Assembly (NCBI GenBank): GCA_036502295.1
Contig: DASXYU010000047.1
Location: 1-16,165, forward strand
Direction of reading: 5' to 3'
DNA length: 16,165 nt
DNA from: DASXYU01 sp036502295
GTDB lineage: Bacteria > Actinomycetota > Actinomycetes > Mycobacteriales > Jatrophihabitantaceae
Numbering within the stretch: the first letter of the stretch is position 1; the number at the start of each line of letters is the position of its first letter. The notes below the pieces were generated by a model, which saw nothing but the letters and a program-made list of their open reading frames with translations, searched no databases and was not told the origin of the DNA. Made by a program: the position numbers and the translations under genes. Shown piece after piece: positions 7,415-13,940 of this stretch.

Positions 7415-8087
7415 GACCCGCGTCGCGGTTACGCGCTGCGGGGCTGGGCAACGGGTGCGGGTCGACCTCGACGCCCGATGCGACGACGGGTTCCCCTCGA
7501 TCCGGCCGATGCTGCTTGCCAGCGACACGGACTCGGCACGGATCTCGCTCGTCCCCGAGGGCGCGCTGCTGCTGGACGGCGACGCGGTGTCGCTGCATGT
7601 CTCGGTGGGCGCGGGTACCACGCTGACGCTCATCGAACCCGCAGGCACCGTCGCCTATGACATGCGCGGCGGCTGCGCCACGTGGGACGTCTCCATCGAC
7701 CTTGCGGCCGGGGCACGGTTGGTCTGGCACAGCGAGCCGTTCGTGGCCTCAGCCGGATCGAGGACGACCTGGACCACCCGGATCACCCTCGGCGAGGGTG
7801 CGCGGCTGTCGCTGCGGGAGACGGTCGTTCTCGGCAGGCACGGCGAGGTGCCGGGATCGCTGCGCCACGAGGTGCACGCGCGTCGCGAGGACGGGACACC
7901 CGTCTTCGCCGACGGTCTCGATGTCGGGCCGGCGACCAGCAGCGTGCTGCTCGGGGGGAATCGCGTGATCAACTCGCTGTTCGTCATCGGTGAGGACGCC
8001 CCGGCGTCGGCCGGTACGCGATTCGAGTTGGAGGACGGTGGTGTGCTGCTGCGGGCAATGGCCCGCGAAGTGCACCAGCTCCGCTAG
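7383..8087 (+). CDS. ureD: Urease accessory protein UreD (UreH)
   Basis: This 234-residue protein is the scaffold that binds apo-urease and recruits UreF and UreG. It shows the beta-rich UreD pattern: EGALLLDGDAVSLHVSVGAG, TLTLIEPAGT, LVWHSEPFV, then TTRITLGEGARLSLRETVVLGRHGE, the typical R-E-x-x-x-x-G-R core. The start is uncertain. ATG 7383 gives the most normal N-terminus and overlaps ureG by 32 nt. An in-frame GTG 7377 and ATG 7344 are alternatives, and none has a strong ribosome binding site. It is the last gene of the operon and converges on the minus-strand sensor gene. Identification is firm, the 5' end less so. Confidence 0.88.
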   Translation: MTTLTSTSRTETRVAVTRCGAGQRVRVDLDARCDDGFPSIRPMLLASDTDSARISLVPEGALLLDGDAVSLHVSVGAGTTLTLIEPAGTVAYDMRGGCATWDVSIDLAAGARLVWHSEPFVASAGSRTTWTTRITLGEGARLSLRETVVLGRHGEVPGSLRHEVHARREDGTPVFADGLDVGPATSSVLLGGNRVINSLFVIGEDAPASAGTRFELEDGGVLLRAMAREVHQLR

Positions 8088-8100
8088 TACGCAGTGACCC

Positions 8101-8116
8101 GGCGGCTAGCGCCGCC
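8101..8116 (+). terminator. Possible short terminator hairpin after ureD
   Basis: GGCGGC (8101-8106) pairs with GCCGCC (8111-8116) around a TAGC loop, 14 nt after the ureD stop. Only TT follows, as is common in actinobacteria. It lies in the 81-bp gap between converging genes and could end the urease transcript. The stem is short, so this is tentative. Nothing else distinct is visible in the gap. Confidence 0.4.
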
Positions 8117-8168
8117 TTCAACAGCCGTCAATCGCTCGGCCGGAAAGCGCAGTCGCTCTCCGCCTCGC

Positions 8169-9230
8169 TCAATAGGCTGTGGCGATCTGTTCCTGGATGA
8201 CGAACTCGAGGCCGTCGGCGGCGGCGAGGTAGACGTCCTGGTTCAGCAGGTTGCCGTCGAGGCGGACCAGTCCACGCGGGCTGTCGTAGAACGTCCCCGA
8301 CGTCATCGCGGAGACCGCCGCAAGATCGACTCCACCGGCCGTCTTGCCCATCCGGCCGAGGAAGTGGATCGCCTCGTAACACGATTCGCCGACCGCGTTG
8401 AGCGCTGGCGCGAGTGGGCCGTAGCGGCCGTAGTAGGCCTCCGCGAGGTCAAGGCTCTCGGCAGTGTTGAGACCGTCGAAGTAGGCAGCCGCAGCGTAGA
8501 GGTTTTCGTGCGCGCCCGCACCGCCGCCGAGCAGCGTATTCTCCTCGACCGCCGGGCTGAGCCGCACGAGCTTGTCCGCGAGGCCGTGCCGGGAGAACTG
8601 CCGGTTGAAGTGCACCGCGTCCTGCCCCATCAGCAGCATGATGACGCCGTCGACCTCACCCTCCGGGAGAGTGGCGAGGACGCTTGAGAAGTTGGTCGTG
8701 CCCAGCGGGACATAGGTCTCGCTGACGATCTCTGACGCAGTCCCCTGCAGTGCGAGGCGGGCCGTTGCGCCGGTGACCCGGGGGAAGACGTAGTCGTTGC
8801 CGACGATCGCCCAGCGGCCGGTGCCGAGTTGTTCGCGCATCCAGTGCGCGGCGGGGAGCAACTGGTTGATCGGGCGCTCACCCAGCATGAAGACGCCGGG
8901 GGTGTCGTCTCGTCCTTCGTGCATCGCGGCGTAGGCATAAACGACCTGGCCGCCGATGCGTCGCGTGATCGCCTGCCGCACTGCGGAGATGTGCCAGCCG
9001 GCGACGGCCTCGACCCGCCTGGCGTCGACGAGTTCGCCCACCTCGGCGGCAACGACCTCTGGCGCCCGTCCTCCGTCGACGACCACGAGTTCAATCTTGC
9101 GTCCGGCGATGCCGTCGGCGGCGTTGAGTTGTTCGGCCGCGAGCTCACCGCAGGCCAGGCAGGACGGGCCGTAGATGCCGGTCGGGCCTCGAAGCGGCAC
9201 GACGAAGGCGACCGGCAGCGTGTCGCGCAT
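8169..9230 (-). CDS. Cytosolic AmiC/UrtA-like amide or urea sensor protein
   Basis: This 353-residue protein has a type I periplasmic-binding fold of the UrtA/FmdD/AmiC group. Recognisable segments are VPLRGPTGIYGPSCLACGELA near the N-terminus, AVAGWHISAVRQAI, MHEGRDDTPGVF followed by RPINQLLPA, GNDYVFPR, and ETYVPLGTTNFSSVL. These parallel positions that surround the amide in AmiC and UrtA. The N-terminus (MRDTLPVAFVVPL) has no signal peptide or lipobox, and the start is fixed by AGGGAGG 6 nt upstream (9237-9243). The protein should therefore stay in the cytosol, like the regulator AmiC, rather than serve a transporter. Its location next to the urease operon suggests sensing of urea or short amides. 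No ANTAR-type AmiR partner is in the window. Ligand and output are inferred. Confidence 0.8.
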   Translation of the reverse strand: MRDTLPVAFVVPLRGPTGIYGPSCLACGELAAEQLNAADGIAGRKIELVVVDGGRAPEVVAAEVGELVDARRVEAVAGWHISAVRQAITRRIGGQVVYAYAAMHEGRDDTPGVFMLGERPINQLLPAAHWMREQLGTGRWAIVGNDYVFPRVTGATARLALQGTASEIVSETYVPLGTTNFSSVLATLPEGEVDGVIMLLMGQDAVHFNRQFSRHGLADKLVRLSPAVEENTLLGGGAGAHENLYAAAAYFDGLNTAESLDLAEAYYGRYGPLAPALNAVGESCYEAIHFLGRMGKTAGGVDLAAVSAMTSGTFYDSPRGLVRLDGNLLNQDVYLAAADGLEFVIQEQIATAY

Positions 9231-9413
9231 CGGCGGCCTCCCTCAGGACGGGGTCGCGTAGAGGATCAAGAAATTACTTCCGAATGGTGGGATCCCCAGT
9301 TACTTCAGGATAGAATTGATTTACAGTCTGAGGGCAACGCAGCATCGCCTGAGACACAGATCGCACTTCGAAACATTTTCGTGACCATCAGCTGAACACG
9401 AGGACATCGCACG
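9231..9413. promoter_or_regulatory. Divergent AT-richer promoter region with candidate operators
   Basis: This is the 183-bp spacer between the minus-strand sensor gene and marR, with visibly lower G+C than its flanks. It holds an imperfect palindrome AAGAAATTACTT (9268-9279, five of six pairs match), a perfect CGAAA-CAT-TTTCG (9369-9381), a direct repeat TTACTTC (9274-9280 and 9300-9306) and a -10-like TAGAAT (9311-9316). It should contain both promoters. The palindromes are candidate MarR sites, not proven ones. Confidence 0.5.
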
Positions 9414-9827
9414 ATGAGCAAGCAGGCCGCGCAAGACAGTGACGCTGCGCTGTCGCTCATCCTGCGGCGTGCCGAGAACTCGCTTCGCCAGCGACTGCAG
9501 CCGGCCCTCGATGTCGAAGGACTGCTCTTCGAGCACTGGCAGATCATGGCCGTCCTGCTCGCCAAGCCTGGCCTGCGGATGAGCGCCATCGCCGACGCCG
9601 CGGTGCTGCCGCCGGCGACGCTGACCCGGCATATGGACAAGCTCGTCGAGCACGCGCTGGTGATCCGGCGCATCGACCCCGACGACAAGCGCAGCACAGT
9701 CGTGGCTCTCTCTGCACGGGGAGCCACATTCGCCGGACAACTGCGGGCTGTCGAGCAGGAGTTGGTCTCCTCTCTCGGGCCGAAGCACTACACCTCTCTC
9801 GTCGGCGAACTCACCCGACTCTCCTGA
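9414..9827 (+). CDS. MarR-family transcriptional regulator
   Basis: This 137-residue winged-helix regulator probably acts as a dimer. A helical N-terminus (SDAALSLILRRAENSLRQRL) leads to the recognition segment MSAIADAAVLPPATLTRHMDKLVEHALV. The wing motif IDPDDKRSTVVALSARGATF matches the MarR D-x-R/K-R-x-x-x-V-x-L-x-x-x-G pattern. Length is normal. ATG 9414 is preceded by GAGG at 9400-9403, with a rather long 10-nt spacing. It is divergent from the AmiC-like sensor and upstream of a short-chain dehydrogenase on the same strand, 94 nt away. Autoregulation and control of one or both neighbours is the simplest expectation. The effector is unknown. Confidence 0.9.
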   Translation: MSKQAAQDSDAALSLILRRAENSLRQRLQPALDVEGLLFEHWQIMAVLLAKPGLRMSAIADAAVLPPATLTRHMDKLVEHALVIRRIDPDDKRSTVVALSARGATFAGQLRAVEQELVSSLGPKHYTSLVGELTRLS

Positions 9828-9842
9828 GGTCCCGCCCGCTCT

Positions 9843-9865
9843 TCTGAGTCCACCTGTCTGAGTCC
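9843..9865 (+). repeat. 9-nt direct repeat upstream of the dehydrogenase gene
   Basis: TCTGAGTCC occurs at 9843-9851 and again at 9857-9865, a 14-nt period, in the 94-bp gap between marR and the next gene. A TAGCAT (9880-9885) that fits an actinobacterial -10 follows. It may be part of a promoter or activator site; it may equally be chance. Confidence 0.35.
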
Positions 9866-9921
9866 GCCAGCGTGGTGACTAGCATCCGCTACGTCCCCTC
9901 CCGGTGTTGAACGGAGACTTC

Positions 9922-10692
9922 ATGTCCGCGCCCCTCGCCCGCCTGACCGACCGCGTCGCCATCATCACCGGTGCGAGCCGCGGAATCGGGCTGGGCATAG
10001 CCCACCGCCTGGTCGAGGAGGGCGCGAAGGTCTGCATCACCGCCCGGACCGTGGAGACGTTGCAGGAGGCGGTCGCCGAGTTCCCCGACGGCACCGCGAT
10101 CTACGTAGCCGGAAAGGCCGATGACCTGGCGCACCGCGCCGAGGTGCTCGACACCGTGGCGAACACCTTCGGCCGCCTGGACATCCTCGTGAACAACGCA
10201 GGCATCAACCCGGCCTACGGCCCGCTCATCGAGATCGACGAGGGCGCCGCCCGCAAGATCGTCGAGGTGAACGTCCTCGGTGAACTGCTCTGGGCGCGCG
10301 ACGCGATCGCACACCCGACGCTCGGATTCAGGGACCGCGGCTCGATCATCAACGTCTCCTCGGTCGCCGGCGTCATCCCCTCCCCGGGCCTCGGCTACTA
10401 CGGCATCAGCAAGGCGGCGAACGCGCACCTCACCAAGACGCTCGCGGTGGAGTTGGCGCCGAACATCCGGGTGAACGCGGTGGCACCGGCGGTGGTGAAG
10501 ACGAAGTTCGCCGCGGCGCTCTATGAGGGCAAGGAGGCCGAGGCCGCCGCCGACTACCCGATGGGTCGCCTTGGCACTCCCGAGGACGTTGCCGGCGCAG
10601 TGGCGTTCTTCGCCTCCGACGACGCCGCGTGGATCACGGGGCAGACCCTCATCATCGACGGCGGACTGCTGTCGGCCGGCGGCACTGCCTAA
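9922..10692 (+). CDS. Short-chain dehydrogenase/reductase, FabG-like
   Basis: This 256-residue classical SDR binds NAD(P) and interconverts alcohols and carbonyls. It has TGASRGIG (residues 16-23), NNAGIN, the catalytic serine S147 in NVSSVAG, and Y160/K164 in YYGISK. The C-terminal GRLGTPEDVAGAVAFFASDD and ITGQTLIIDGGLL are standard. ATG 9922 has GGAG at 9913-9916 and matches the usual SDR length; an upstream GTG at 9904 would add six residues without better support. A cofactor hint is the arginine after TGAS and no acidic residue at the end of beta-2 (VCITARTVE), which suggests NADP. The substrate is unknown. It stands alone between marR and a strong inverted repeat, so it may or may not belong with the P450 module downstream. 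Confidence 0.9.
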   Translation: MSAPLARLTDRVAIITGASRGIGLGIAHRLVEEGAKVCITARTVETLQEAVAEFPDGTAIYVAGKADDLAHRAEVLDTVANTFGRLDILVNNAGINPAYGPLIEIDEGAARKIVEVNVLGELLWARDAIAHPTLGFRDRGSIINVSSVAGVIPSPGLGYYGISKAANAHLTKTLAVELAPNIRVNAVAPAVVKTKFAAALYEGKEAEAAADYPMGRLGTPEDVAGAVAFFASDDAAWITGQTLIIDGGLLSAGGTA

Positions 10693-10709
10693 CCGACTCA
10701 TGCCTGCTG

Positions 10710-10761
10710 GCGCGTCCCTAACGCTCACTTTTCGCTCGCAAAGTGAGCGTTAGGGACGCGC
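10710..10761. terminator. Perfect 22-bp inverted repeat, bidirectional terminator
   Basis: Bases 10710-10731 are the exact reverse complement of 10740-10761, with an 8-nt loop (TCGCTCGC). It sits between two converging genes, 18 nt past the SDR stop and 7 nt from the ferredoxin stop. The inner arms are CACTTT and AAAGTG, so neither side has a true U-tract, but the stem is strong enough to end transcription in both directions. The sequence has a non-random look and may be a dispersed element used as a terminator. Confidence 0.75.
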
Positions 10762-10767
10762 GAGCGG

Positions 10768-10989
10768 TCAGTTCTGGGTTAGCCGCAGCGCGGCCATGGG
10801 GCACTCCTCCACCGCGTCGCGGATACGCGCATCTGCGTCACTGTCGTCCTGGACGCCGTCCTCGACATCCGTCTCGCCGATGATCGTCACCAGGTTGTCG
10901 TCATCAAGCGCAAAGACATCCGGCGCGGTGTAGACGCACGCCCCGGTTCCCTGACAGCGGTCACGCAAAGCCTCCACGTGCCAACCCAC
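10768..10989 (-). CDS. [3Fe-4S] ferredoxin, probable P450 electron donor
   Basis: This 73-residue acidic ferredoxin has cysteines at 12, 18 and 63 (RCQGTGACVYTAPDVF and EECPMAAL). Position 15, which would be a fourth cysteine in a [4Fe-4S] protein, is threonine, so a [3Fe-4S] cluster is expected. Small ferredoxins of this type pass electrons to actinobacterial P450s, and one lies about 0.8 kb away on the other strand. The start is GTG 10989; a second in-frame GTG (10977) would remove four residues. Translation ends 7 nt from the large inverted repeat. No ferredoxin reductase is present locally, so a reductase from elsewhere must serve it. Confidence 0.9.
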   Translation of the reverse strand: MGWHVEALRDRCQGTGACVYTAPDVFALDDDNLVTIIGETDVEDGVQDDSDADARIRDAVEECPMAALRLTQN

Positions 10990-11082
10990 GAGGTATCCAC
11001 CGTCCTCTCTCAGAACTACCTATTGACCCTTCGGTTCCCAGAGAGTAAACCTGGGCGCACAGTTTTTGAAAGGGCTTCAACA
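10990..11082. promoter_or_regulatory. Divergent promoter between ferredoxin and tetR
   Basis: This 93-bp spacer includes TTGACC (11023-11028), then 17 nt, then TAAACC (11046-11051), a plausible sigma-70-type promoter for tetR and the P450 operon. GAAAGGG (11068-11074) is the tetR ribosome binding site. The TetR protein would be expected to bind here, but no convincing long palindrome is visible. Confidence 0.45.
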
Positions 11083-11778
11083 ATGGTTCCTACGGATGAG
11101 GACGAGGACGACGCCACGGTGCAGCGGCGCCCCGTCGGCCGGCCACGTCGCCTCGTCCTAGGCCAGATCGTGGCAGCGGCTGACCGGCTCGGTCCGGACA
11201 ACTTCACGATGACCGGCGTGGCCGAGGAACTGGGCGTCAGCGTCGGCACGCTCTACCAGTACGTCGCCGACCGCGACGAACTGCTGAACCTCGTCGTCGC
11301 GCACCGGCTCGCCGGCCTGCCGATCCCGCCTGACGACGGTCAGCCCTGGTCGGAGTACCTGCGCGACTACGTCGACGGGCTCACCGCAACGCTGATCCAG
11401 GACATGCCGACGACGATCCACGTCTTCACCGTCGAATCGATGCTTGAACTCGAACTGCGTCTCGCCGAGCCCTTCTACGCGGCGCTCGTCACCCGCGGCT
11501 TCGATCTGCAGGAAGCCGTATCGATATTCACCCAGGCGACCGTCATCGCCATCGGCACCGCGATGGGCGTCGAGCATGACCGCCTCTCTGCCGGCGAGGC
11601 AGGCTCACTGCCTGCCGCGATCGACCAGGTGCTCGATGCCCTGCCCCCCGATGACCTCCCCTACGTCCGTGAGGCAGTACCGGCCTACGCCCTGCGCACC
11701 CACGGCGTGCACAACGAACTCGTCGCCGCACTCATCGCGCGCATCTCCGCCAAGAAGCGGGGCAATCCGGCCCGTTGA
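11083..11778 (+). CDS. TetR-family transcriptional regulator
   Basis: This 231-residue TetR-type regulator has an acidic N-terminal arm (DEDEDDATVQ), then RRPVGRPRRL. The DNA-binding helix-turn-helix reads FTMTGVAEELGVSVGTLYQYV and continues ADRDELLN, a textbook TetR match. The C-terminal two-thirds is the helical ligand-binding domain and is not diagnostic of a ligand. ATG 11083 is chosen because GAAAGGG lies 8 nt before it; an upstream extension to 10978 would overlap the ferredoxin start and the promoter. It is 18 nt before the P450 gene and divergent from the ferredoxin gene, so it most likely represses both and responds to the pathway substrate. Confidence 0.92.
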   Translation: MVPTDEDEDDATVQRRPVGRPRRLVLGQIVAAADRLGPDNFTMTGVAEELGVSVGTLYQYVADRDELLNLVVAHRLAGLPIPPDDGQPWSEYLRDYVDGLTATLIQDMPTTIHVFTVESMLELELRLAEPFYAALVTRGFDLQEAVSIFTQATVIAIGTAMGVEHDRLSAGEAGSLPAAIDQVLDALPPDDLPYVREAVPAYALRTHGVHNELVAALIARISAKKRGNPAR

Positions 11779-11796
11779 CAGTAAGGAGCACTACCA

Positions 11797-13068
11797 ATGA
11801 CGGCAGTGATACCCGATAAGAACCTGGGTCGGGTCGAGATCGACTTCGACGTCTACAACCCCTTCGACGAGAAGGTAGTCAGAGATCCCTTCGACCAGTT
11901 CAACACCCTGCTCAACGAATACCCGATCGCCTTTCACCGGGGCATCAACGCCTGGCTGATCGCGCCGCACGCGCTGGTGCAGGAGGCGCTGAAGAGCCCG
12001 AAGTTCAGCGCCCGCTTCACCGACTGGAAGGACTTTCCGGCGCCGAAGCCGGAGTCGCAGTGGAACCTCTATGACCGGGTGCAGGCGAACTCGCTACTCA
12101 ACCTGGCACCGGGTGAGCACCAGCGCGTCCGCCGCCTCACGGCGCCCGCCTTCTCGCGCCGCGTGATGGACCATATCGAGGAGCGCATCAAGGACACGAT
12201 CGTCGACATCTTCGACGAGATCGACGACCCCGCCGAGTTCAACGCCGCCACGCAGATCGCCCAGAAGGTGCCGATCCGTTCGATCGCGCGCATGGTCGGC
12301 GTGCCGCCCGAGGCCGAGGAGATCTTCGAGCACGGCCTCGGCTGGAACATGGTCCGCGCCTCGAACCCGATGTACAGCGAGGCCGAGCGCGAGCAGTTCA
12401 TCAACGATGCCCTGCCCGGGATGCAGTACCTGCTCGACTCGGTCGCCGAGCACCGAGCCCGCAGAAGCCTCGAGGACGACTTCATCGGCACGCTCATCAA
12501 GACGAGTGAGAACGGCGAGAGCCTCAACGACCTCGAGATCGTTTCGCTCATCTCGGCTCTCGTCACCGCCGGTGCGGACACCGCCGTCGATCTGCACACG
12601 CTGGCGATCCATGCCCTGCTGTCGCACCCCGATCAGCGGCAGATCCTGCGCGACCGCCCGGAGTTGATGGAGGACGCGATCATCGAGGTCATCCGCTACG
12701 CCGGGCACGGCAAGTTCGGCGGCATTCCCCGCTTTCCATATGAGGACATGGACTTCCACGGCCAGGTGATGGAGAAGGGCACCTTCGTGATGCCACTCTT
12801 CTCGACGGCCTGGCTCGATCCGGCGAAATGGCCCGAGCCGCGCAAGTTCGACATCACCCGCGACCACGCCGGCAACACGATCTTCGGCGCAGGACCGCAC
12901 CTCTGCATCGGACTGAACCTGGTGAAGGTCCAGGGCAAGTTGATGATCGAGGAGTTCGAGCGCCGCTTCGGCGACTCGGCCGGACTCGTCGGAGAGATCG
13001 AGTACGACCCCATGCACTTCAATGCACGCCGGATGACCACCCTGATGGTCAAGACAAGGACCAAGTGA
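11797..13068 (+). CDS. Cytochrome P450 monooxygenase
   Basis: This 423-residue soluble bacterial P450 hydroxylates an organic substrate with O2 and two electrons supplied through ferredoxin. The I-helix carries AGADT (residues 258-262), the K-helix ExxR is E297-R300 (EVIR), and the heme loop FGAGPHLCIG places the thiolate ligand at C370. GEHQRVRRLTAPAFS is the usual C-helix region. Length is normal. ATG 11797 has AAGGAG at 11783-11788. There is no membrane anchor. It is the second gene of the tetR operon and shares one base with the following dehydrogenase (TGATG). The surrounding enzymes suggest catabolism of an alkyl or terpenoid-type compound, but the CYP family and substrate cannot be assigned by eye. 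Confidence 0.96.
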   Translation: MTAVIPDKNLGRVEIDFDVYNPFDEKVVRDPFDQFNTLLNEYPIAFHRGINAWLIAPHALVQEALKSPKFSARFTDWKDFPAPKPESQWNLYDRVQANSLLNLAPGEHQRVRRLTAPAFSRRVMDHIEERIKDTIVDIFDEIDDPAEFNAATQIAQKVPIRSIARMVGVPPEAEEIFEHGLGWNMVRASNPMYSEAEREQFINDALPGMQYLLDSVAEHRARRSLEDDFIGTLIKTSENGESLNDLEIVSLISALVTAGADTAVDLHTLAIHALLSHPDQRQILRDRPELMEDAIIEVIRYAGHGKFGGIPRFPYEDMDFHGQVMEKGTFVMPLFSTAWLDPAKWPEPRKFDITRDHAGNTIFGAGPHLCIGLNLVKVQGKLMIEEFERRFGDSAGLVGEIEYDPMHFNARRMTTLMVKTRTK

Positions 13069-13940
13069 TGACTGAACAGCTCAAGGACCAGGTCGCAGTC
13101 GTCACGGGCAGCGGCGGCACCCGCAGTATCGGACGGGCGACCGCAAAGCTCTTCGCCGAGAACGGCGCGAAGGTCGTCCTCGCCGACATCAATGCCGATG
13201 CCCTCGACATCACCGTGAAGGAGCTGCAGAGCGACGGGCACGACGTCATCGGCGTGCCCGTCGACGTCAGCGACTTCGACTCGGTGACGTCCCTCGCCGA
13301 CGCCGCGTGGAGTCACTACGGCAAGGTCGACATCGCCTTCCTCAACGCCGGCGTCCCCGGCGGTGGCACCCTCTTCGACGACGCGATGGACGAATGGCGC
13401 CGCGTCTTCGACGTGAACTTCTTCGGCATCCTCAACGGCATCAAGAACTTCGCACCGCGGATGATGGCGCAGGGGACCCCCGGCCACATCCTCGGCACCG
13501 CCTCAGGTGCAGGGACGACGGGCACTAACTGGCAGACGCCGGTGTACTCCACCTCCAAGCAGGCCATCCTCACGTTGATGGAGTGCCTCTACGGGCAACT
13601 CAGCGCGGCCGGGTCGCTGGTGAAGGCACACACGGTCTTCCCGCCACTCACCAAGAGCGGCCTCGCAGGCGACCCGGAGATCATGAACTTCGTCCTCGAC
13701 TCACTGGAGAAGGGCGGCGTCACCACCGTCCTCGCCGAACCGGAGGAGGTGGCGCAGACGGTCCTGGACGCGATCGTCACCGACAACTTCTGGGGCAGCC
13801 GAGACCATGACTCCGACCAGCGGCTCTCGGGCGGCAGGTTCATCCCGTCGCTGGACTGGGAAGCCCAGGTCGTCCGCGCCAAGGCCGAGGCGATGATCAA
13901 CCGAACCAGTCCCGACGCATACGTGTGGGGTGGCAAGTGA
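13068..13940 (+). CDS. Short-chain dehydrogenase of the P450 operon
   Basis: This 290-residue SDR probably oxidises the alcohol made by the P450. The glycine motif is stretched and unusual (TGSGGTRSIGRA). An aspartate ends beta-2 (VVLADINAD), indicating NAD preference. FLNAGVPGGG replaces the usual NNAG, and the catalytic residues are S146, Y160 and K164 (YSTSK). After residue 240 it runs longer than FabG-type enzymes, with NFWGSRDHDSDQRLSGGRF and PDAYVWGG at the end. ATG 13068 overlaps the P450 stop by one base, with AAGGA at 13056-13060. The stop overlaps the aldehyde dehydrogenase start. It is clearly a different subfamily from the other SDR at 9922. Confidence 0.92.
   Translation: MTEQLKDQVAVVTGSGGTRSIGRATAKLFAENGAKVVLADINADALDITVKELQSDGHDVIGVPVDVSDFDSVTSLADAAWSHYGKVDIAFLNAGVPGGGTLFDDAMDEWRRVFDVNFFGILNGIKNFAPRMMAQGTPGHILGTASGAGTTGTNWQTPVYSTSKQAILTLMECLYGQLSAAGSLVKAHTVFPPLTKSGLAGDPEIMNFVLDSLEKGGVTTVLAEPEEVAQTVLDAIVTDNFWGSRDHDSDQRLSGGRFIPSLDWEAQVVRAKAEAMINRTSPDAYVWGGK

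Noticed and set aside
8094..8687. Plus-strand open frame opposite the AmiC-like gene
   Set aside because: The minus-strand protein matches a known fold with a strong ribosome binding site, and the plus-strand translation has no family features.
9289..9296. GGGATCCC palindrome in the divergent spacer
   Set aside because: An 8-bp palindrome is expected often in GC-rich DNA, and it does not extend further.
11033..11051. Possible TetR operator GGTT...AACC around the -10 box
   Set aside because: Only 4-bp arms with a long spacer; too weak to call as an operator.
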